Below are positions 23,639 to 27,670 of a stretch of DNA of 27,670 nucleotides, one piece after another; within the stretch, counting starts at the first letter, position 1; each line of letters begins with the position of its first letter. The translations under genes were made by a program, and so were the position numbers. The notes under the pieces are model-generated. The model saw only the letters and a list, made by a program, of their open reading frames with translations, was not told the DNA's origin and ran no database searches. The DNA is taken from the IMG/VR virus record IMGVR_UViG_3300009091_000050, positions 1-27,670 of that record; one strand, given 5' to 3'. The stretch is from a virus.

Positions 23639-24282
23639 TTGTTGATTTTAAAAATAACTTTCAGGAAATTGCTGAAAAATGGAAAAAGTTTCCAAAGCAA
23701 TTTGAAGATGCTTTAAATATAGGATTTAAGGAAGGTTTAAAAAGGTATTCAGGTTATCTTGATAAAGAGCAATTAAGTGGTAGGAAATCGGAAAATTATG
23801 GACTTAATAGACAAAGTGGAACTGCTGCAATGTCTCTTGATGTAAAAACTTTTATAGATAGTCAAGATTTAGTTGGAACAATTACGGTTGCAAAAAATGC
23901 ATGGTATTTAAAATTGCATCAACACTTCGAATTTAACGGATATGCAACTGCGAAAGGTGGAACGTGTTTCTCTATTCCAGTGCATCCGGATGCAAAAGGA
24001 AGAAGACCTTCAGATTTTAATTTAAACTTTATAAAAATTCCTGGTAGAAATCCAATACTTATAAGAAGAATGTTTAAAGGCGGAAATAAAAGAGGTGGTG
24101 CTTCTGTAGCTGGACAACAATTAAAACGTGAAGATATCATGTTTGTACTGACTAAAAAAATATATATTCCGAAACGTCTTTACTTCTATGAAGAGTTTAA
24201 AACAGAAGGTAATAATATGATCATTGAACAATTAAATAATAGATTTAATGAACTTATGCAGAAATTAGGAGTTGCTTCATGA
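23635..24282 (+). CDS. Neck or tail-completion protein (gp10/virion-morphogenesis-like)
   Basis: Follows the connector by ATGA. The order of elements (an N-terminal helix, LSGRKSENYGLNRQSGTAAMSL at about 46-67 in pieces, then VAKNAWYLKLHQHFEFNG at about 84-101) fits phage proteins that complete the head-tail joint: a helix followed by a LxRQTGxLxxS strand and an A-YAxxHExG strand. The C-terminal part contains KRLYFYEEF and a helix. The assignment is from motif order and gene position, not from strong sequence identity. Confidence 0.6.
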   Translation: MIVDFKNNFQEIAEKWKKFPKQFEDALNIGFKEGLKRYSGYLDKEQLSGRKSENYGLNRQSGTAAMSLDVKTFIDSQDLVGTITVAKNAWYLKLHQHFEFNGYATAKGGTCFSIPVHPDAKGRRPSDFNLNFIKIPGRNPILIRRMFKGGNKRGGASVAGQQLKREDIMFVLTKKIYIPKRLYFYEEFKTEGNNMIIEQLNNRFNELMQKLGVAS

Positions 24283-24932
24283 AGAGAATAATTTCTTTTT
24301 CACTTTGGGGAAACAATTCACTTTACTGTGATGGTGCTGTATGGAATGCAGTTGAAAGAGAAAAATTTTATCCTGATTGGAATTGCAGATTTTACTATGA
24401 TGATTCTGTATCATTGGAAATAGTTGACAAGATTGCATCAACAAAATCGGAACTTATTCATATGAACAGAACAACCGATATGTTGGGAATGTTTTGGAGA
24501 TTTCATCCAATGTTTGATGATTCTGATATTGAAAGATTTATAGTCAGGGATACTGATTCCAAATTTACTAAACGTGAATCAATTTTAGTAAATGAATGGA
24601 TTGAAAGTAATAAACCATTTCATATTATAAGAGATCATCACTCTCATGGATCTTCTATTCTTGGTGGCACATGGGGAGCTATTCCTGGTTGTATACCAAA
24701 TTTTGAGAGAAGAATTGGAATTTTTTTCAGTAATTTATATCCCGACAAAAATAATCCGAGAGGTGTATTTCATGGATGCGATCAAACCTTTTTAAATGCT
24801 CATGTATGGCCATTCGTTAAAAATAATCATATAGCTCATATAAGGAAAAACAATCCTGGGCTGCGTTATACAGGAAACGAAATTGAAATTGATGATCCTA
24901 TTGATGGTCATTATGTAGGAATGGTTGCATAA
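24279..24932 (+). CDS. DTD-motif glycosyltransferase-like protein
   Basis: The 217-aa protein begins RIISFSLWG, a first Rossmann-type strand, and carries IVRDTDS (88-94), the acidic metal/nucleotide-sugar site of GT-A enzymes. GGTWGAIPGC (129-138) and HGCDQTFL follow. The set resembles bacterial proteins with RDTDSRxxxRE and ILGGMWG boxes found in polysaccharide and phage glycosylation loci, though the precise GT family is not certain. It overlaps the neck gene by ATGA. The next gene begins with a homologous domain, including long identical DNA stretches, so this is one half of a tandem duplication. Confidence 0.7.
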   Translation: MKRIISFSLWGNNSLYCDGAVWNAVEREKFYPDWNCRFYYDDSVSLEIVDKIASTKSELIHMNRTTDMLGMFWRFHPMFDDSDIERFIVRDTDSKFTKRESILVNEWIESNKPFHIIRDHHSHGSSILGGTWGAIPGCIPNFERRIGIFFSNLYPDKNNPRGVFHGCDQTFLNAHVWPFVKNNHIAHIRKNNPGLRYTGNEIEIDDPIDGHYVGMVA

Positions 24933-24933
24933 T

Positions 24934-26391
24934 ATGAAAAAAGTTATATCATTTTCACTTTGGGGAAATGAATCACTATATATAAATGGTGCAATAAGCA
25001 ATATAATTAATAGTAAGAAGTTTTATCCTGATTGGGTATGTAGATTTTATATTGATGATTCGATTAATAAAGAACTTCAAGATAAAATATTATCTCTTGG
25101 GAATACTGAAATAAAATTAATGCCAAAAGCAACCGATGTACTCGGTATGTTTTGGCGTTTTGCTCCTATGTGGGATGATTCTGATATTGAAAGATTTATA
25201 GTCAGGGATACTGATTGTCAACCTACAGAAAGAGAGGTTACTGCTGTTAATGATTGGATAAAATCAAATAAACCGTTTCATATTATAAGAGATAATCATT
25301 ATCACAATGTTCCTATTCTTGGTGGCACATGGGGAGCTATTCCTGGTTGTATTCCTAATATGCAAAGAGATATAAATAGTTTTCTATTAAATGTTAAGGA
25401 AACCGAATCACAACACAAAAATAGAAGATTTCATGGATGCGATCAAATTTTTCTTTACAATTTTGTATGGCCGATAATTAAAGATAATCATATTGCGCAC
25501 GTTCGTGACAATGAATCTAATCTTTTAATAACAGGTAAAGAAATAATTCTTCCTCCACTGGAAGAAAGCGGGCATTTTATAGGGATGCCTTGTACTGATA
25601 TTAATGGAAAATTTACCAGAGTTGAAAGTCACCTATTGAAGAGTAATTCATGGAAGTATAAAAAAATTTGTTTAATGCTTCCAACTTATAAACGAATTGA
25701 TAGGTTAAGCAGTTTTATTTATAGTGTATATGGTACTGTAAGTGATATTAATAATGTATGTTTTTCTTTTTGTGTAAATATTAATGATAAGGAAACAAGG
25801 AATTTTCTTAATAGTTATAATTGGCATGATAAGAATTGTTTCGAAATAATTGATGAAGATACTATTCAACCTAATTTATCTCTTTATTTCAATAAAATGT
25901 ATAAAGAAACAAAATTTAAAGATGCAATTGTAAGCATGTTAGGCGATGATATGCTTTTTAAAACTAAAGAATGGGAATTTAGAATACTTGATATAGTAAA
26001 TAAATATGATGGAAAGGCAATTGTTTATTGTGATGATAACTTTACAGCTCATGAATCATGTGCAGTTAATTTATTTACTACAAGAGAAATGATTGAATTG
26101 ACTAATAAACCTTTCATGTGTGAATATTTTCATGCCGATATGATAGATGCAATATGGACAATGGTGGGAATGATGACAGGGACAATACATTATTTACCTG
26201 ATGTCATTATTCAACATAACCATTCATCTGCACAACCAAAAGAACTTTGGGATGAAACTTATCAACGATTGAATCCTATTCAGAAAGTATGCAGCACAAA
26301 AGAAAATATGAAATTAGCAACTACTTATGCAACATTATGTGCAAAAAATCTTATTGAGAATGGAGTAGGACAGTGGAACATTCTTCAATAA
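24934..26391 (+). CDS. Two-domain glycosyltransferase (DTD domain fused to second GT-A-like domain)
   Basis: Residues 1-225 duplicate the preceding protein: ISFSLWG, RDTD (91-94), GGTWGAIPGC (130-139), FHGCDQ (166-171). Residues about 243-450 form a second GT-A-like domain starting ICLMLPTYKRIDRLSSFI (245-262), with LGDDMLF (336-342) as its acidic site and HNHSSAQ (428-434) near the C-terminal metal-ligand position. The protein could thus transfer two sugars in succession. I chose the ATG at 24934, right after the upstream stop (TAATATG), with TAGGAATGG upstream; an in-frame TTG at 24925 is a weaker start. The end overlaps the next gene by 19 bases. Confidence 0.8.
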   Translation: MKKVISFSLWGNESLYINGAISNIINSKKFYPDWVCRFYIDDSINKELQDKILSLGNTEIKLMPKATDVLGMFWRFAPMWDDSDIERFIVRDTDCQPTEREVTAVNDWIKSNKPFHIIRDNHYHNVPILGGTWGAIPGCIPNMQRDINSFLLNVKETESQHKNRRFHGCDQIFLYNFVWPIIKDNHIAHVRDNESNLLITGKEIILPPLEESGHFIGMPCTDINGKFTRVESHLLKSNSWKYKKICLMLPTYKRIDRLSSFIYSVYGTVSDINNVCFSFCVNINDKETRNFLNSYNWHDKNCFEIIDEDTIQPNLSLYFNKMYKETKFKDAIVSMLGDDMLFKTKEWEFRILDIVNKYDGKAIVYCDDNFTAHESCAVNLFTTREMIELTNKPFMCEYFHADMIDAIWTMVGMMTGTIHYLPDVIIQHNHSSAQPKELWDETYQRLNPIQKVCSTKENMKLATTYATLCAKNLIENGVGQWNILQ

Positions 26392-26942
26392 TTTTATCTA
26401 TTCTGATTTGTTCTCTAATTGAAAGAAAAAGAGAACTTGATTTTATATGCAATAAATTGCAAGATCAAGGAATGATTTATGATAAAGATCAGAAATTTGC
26501 AAGAATTGAATATATTACTGAAATTGATAACAGAGAAAAGACGATAGGTGAGAAAAGGAATATCCTTCTTTCCAGAGCACGAGGAGAATACATTTGCTTT
26601 GTTGATGATGATGACGATGTGTCCAATGATTATATTGAATCAATAATGAAAGCATTAGAAAGTAAACCTGATTGTGTTGGTATTGAAGGTATAATTGACT
26701 ATATGGGAATTAAAGGTATATTCAAACATTCTCGACAATTTCAGTCGTGGTATACCGGGCCTGATGCATTTTATAGGACTCCTAATCATCTTAATCCTGT
26801 AAAACGTGAGATTGCTTTAAGAATAGGTTTTCCACCAAAATCATTTGGTGAAGATCAAATTTATTCAGATGGTATAAAAAGAATGTTGAAAACAGAAGTA
26901 TACATTAATCATCCAATTTACTTTTACAAGAAAGAAAAATAA
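26373..26942 (+). CDS. Family 2 (GT-A) glycosyltransferase
   Basis: The start is GTG with GGAGTAGGA nine bases before it, inside the end of the upstream gene. Residues 5-14 are the first GT2 strand; RNILLSRARGEYICFVDDDDDVSNDYI (split at 62-88) is the diagnostic GT2 helix, strand and DDD acidic site; FGEDQIYSDGI near residue 160 provides the catalytic ED pair. The enzyme should move a sugar from a nucleotide donor to an acceptor. At 189 aa it lacks the C-terminal extension of many GT2 enzymes. It likely acts with the neighbouring transferases. The stop shares its last A with the next ATG (TAATG). Confidence 0.85.
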   Translation: MEHSSIILSILICSLIERKRELDFICNKLQDQGMIYDKDQKFARIEYITEIDNREKTIGEKRNILLSRARGEYICFVDDDDDVSNDYIESIMKALESKPDCVGIEGIIDYMGIKGIFKHSRQFQSWYTGPDAFYRTPNHLNPVKREIALRIGFPPKSFGEDQIYSDGIKRMLKTEVYINHPIYFYKKEK

Positions 26943-27670
26943 TGAATTTCTTTTCGATTGATCAGCACATTTCCGTTATTGCGGATATACGGTATATCCT
27001 TAATCAATTAGGTCATACTGTTAGAGAAATTTCATTAAGTGGTCATTCATCAATTGTTGGTAGACCTATCGGTAATGTACCTGAACTTAATAATGATAAT
27101 TGGTGTAATACAATTAGTCAAAGGAAATTCGATTCTTTTTATAATACATACAAAAAGGATCTTGATAAATATGATGGTTTTATCTGTTGCTATCCACCAA
27201 TTTTTTCTATGTTGTATCAATTGTCCAACAAACCAATAATAATTCAAATACCAATAAGATATGAATGTGGAGCGGAACATAATATTGAATTATGGGAAGA
27301 ATTCAACAAATTTTTGCAAAAGGGTATTGATGATCATAGAATTTTTCTTTGTGCAAATAATTTGTACGACAAAAAATATGCTGAAGGTTTTCTTGATAGA
27401 CCAGTAAGATACATCCCATCACTTTGCGAATACACTGGAATGAGTTATAACCCTGTTTATGATATGTTTCTTTATTTTGGCAGTTTCAGGATAAAAGAAC
27501 AATCCGGGAGAATGATTTATAAACATGATGCAATGAAAGCAGGTCATGCATGGCAAAATATTGCTGATTTCAAAGGATGTATTCATTATCCTTATAATGT
27601 ATCTACTATGTCGATATTTGAACAATACACTGCAAATATTCCTTTGTTCTTTCCAACTAAAAGATATTTA
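26942..27670 (+). CDS. Partial gene, GT-B-like putative glycosyltransferase
   Basis: The ATG at 26942 overlaps the GT2 stop by one base and the frame stays open for 243 codons to the window edge, so the gene is truncated by the window and not by a mutation. The N-terminus ISVIADIRYILNQLGHTV (10-27) is the usual strand-helix opening of GT-B folds, and YDGFICCYPP at about residue 76 recalls the second Rossmann-like strand. Near the end, VSTMSIFEQYTANIPLFFP is like the nucleotide-binding half of GT-B proteins, where a switch of acceptor sugar domain occurs. Family is uncertain. Clustered with three other transferase-like genes. Confidence 0.65.
   Translation, partial: MNFFSIDQHISVIADIRYILNQLGHTVREISLSGHSSIVGRPIGNVPELNNDNWCNTISQRKFDSFYNTYKKDLDKYDGFICCYPPIFSMLYQLSNKPIIIQIPIRYECGAEHNIELWEEFNKFLQKGIDDHRIFLCANNLYDKKYAEGFLDRPVRYIPSLCEYTGMSYNPVYDMFLYFGSFRIKEQSGRMIYKHDAMKAGHAWQNIADFKGCIHYPYNVSTMSIFEQYTANIPLFFPTKRYL

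Noticed and set aside
1-27670. CRISPR arrays, insertion sequences and tRNA genes
   Set aside because: Reading both strands I saw no regularly spaced repeats, no transposase motifs or terminal inverted repeats around a transposase, and no tRNA-like cloverleaf; a covariance-model scan was not possible.

Overview
The window is a piece of a tailed double-stranded DNA phage genome (Caudoviricetes type). Base composition is strongly A+T-rich and every supported gene lies on the + strand. Genes are tightly packed with many ATGA or TAATG overlaps, and most starts carry a purine-rich Shine-Dalgarno site (AGGAG-like), so the host uses SD-led initiation. No ribosomal RNA, tRNA, integrase, lysis cassette or tail gene is visible, so neither lifestyle nor host can be fixed. 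The end of one gene enters at the left edge and a glycosyltransferase-like gene runs off the right edge.

Bases 1-6352 are a replication and DNA-handling operon. It holds small unknown genes, a zinc-finger/Toprim primase fused to a P-loop helicase, an orphan beta-class DNA methyltransferase, a nucleotidyltransferase-fold protein, a ParB-like protein and a macro-domain protein. Three previously easy-to-miss short genes (87-230, 2995-3174, 3995-4147) fit into this operon by stop/start overlaps. Bases 6353-6817 are non-coding, extremely A+T-rich, and contain a perfect 21-bp inverted repeat (6599-6619 and 6774-6794) built from GTTACATA-type half sites: a candidate operator pair or replication origin. 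Bases 6818-11347 are an accessory operon of short genes, including a Lar-like zinc ribbon, a possible sliding-clamp-like protein with a C-terminal zinc ribbon, small membrane proteins and a YdjM-like membrane protein. It ends in a clear intrinsic terminator (11373-11411), followed by a candidate promoter.

Bases 11507-27670 are the late (virion) region: DUF5681/small-terminase-like protein, PBSX-type large terminase, then an unusual 4-kb block before the portal. That block carries a membrane-anchored coiled coil, a small domain protein, a large LVIVD beta-propeller/DUF2341/LamG protein ending in the same small domain, and a GDP-L-fucose synthase. The head module follows: portal-MuF fusion, a small basic protein, prohead protease with a possible internally initiated scaffold, HK97-fold capsid protein, a decoration-like protein, a strong hairpin, a head-tail connector with an inserted domain and a neck protein. 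A glycosyltransferase cluster comes next: two tandemly duplicated DTD-motif proteins (one fused to a second GT-A-like domain), a GT2 enzyme and a partial fourth enzyme.

The most interesting overall feature is that sugar-handling genes (fucose synthase, carbohydrate-binding-like propeller/LamG protein, four transferase-like proteins) are embedded in the head gene module. This suggests a phage-encoded system for making and attaching a deoxyhexose-containing glycan to the virion or to the host surface. That link is inference from gene order and motifs only.
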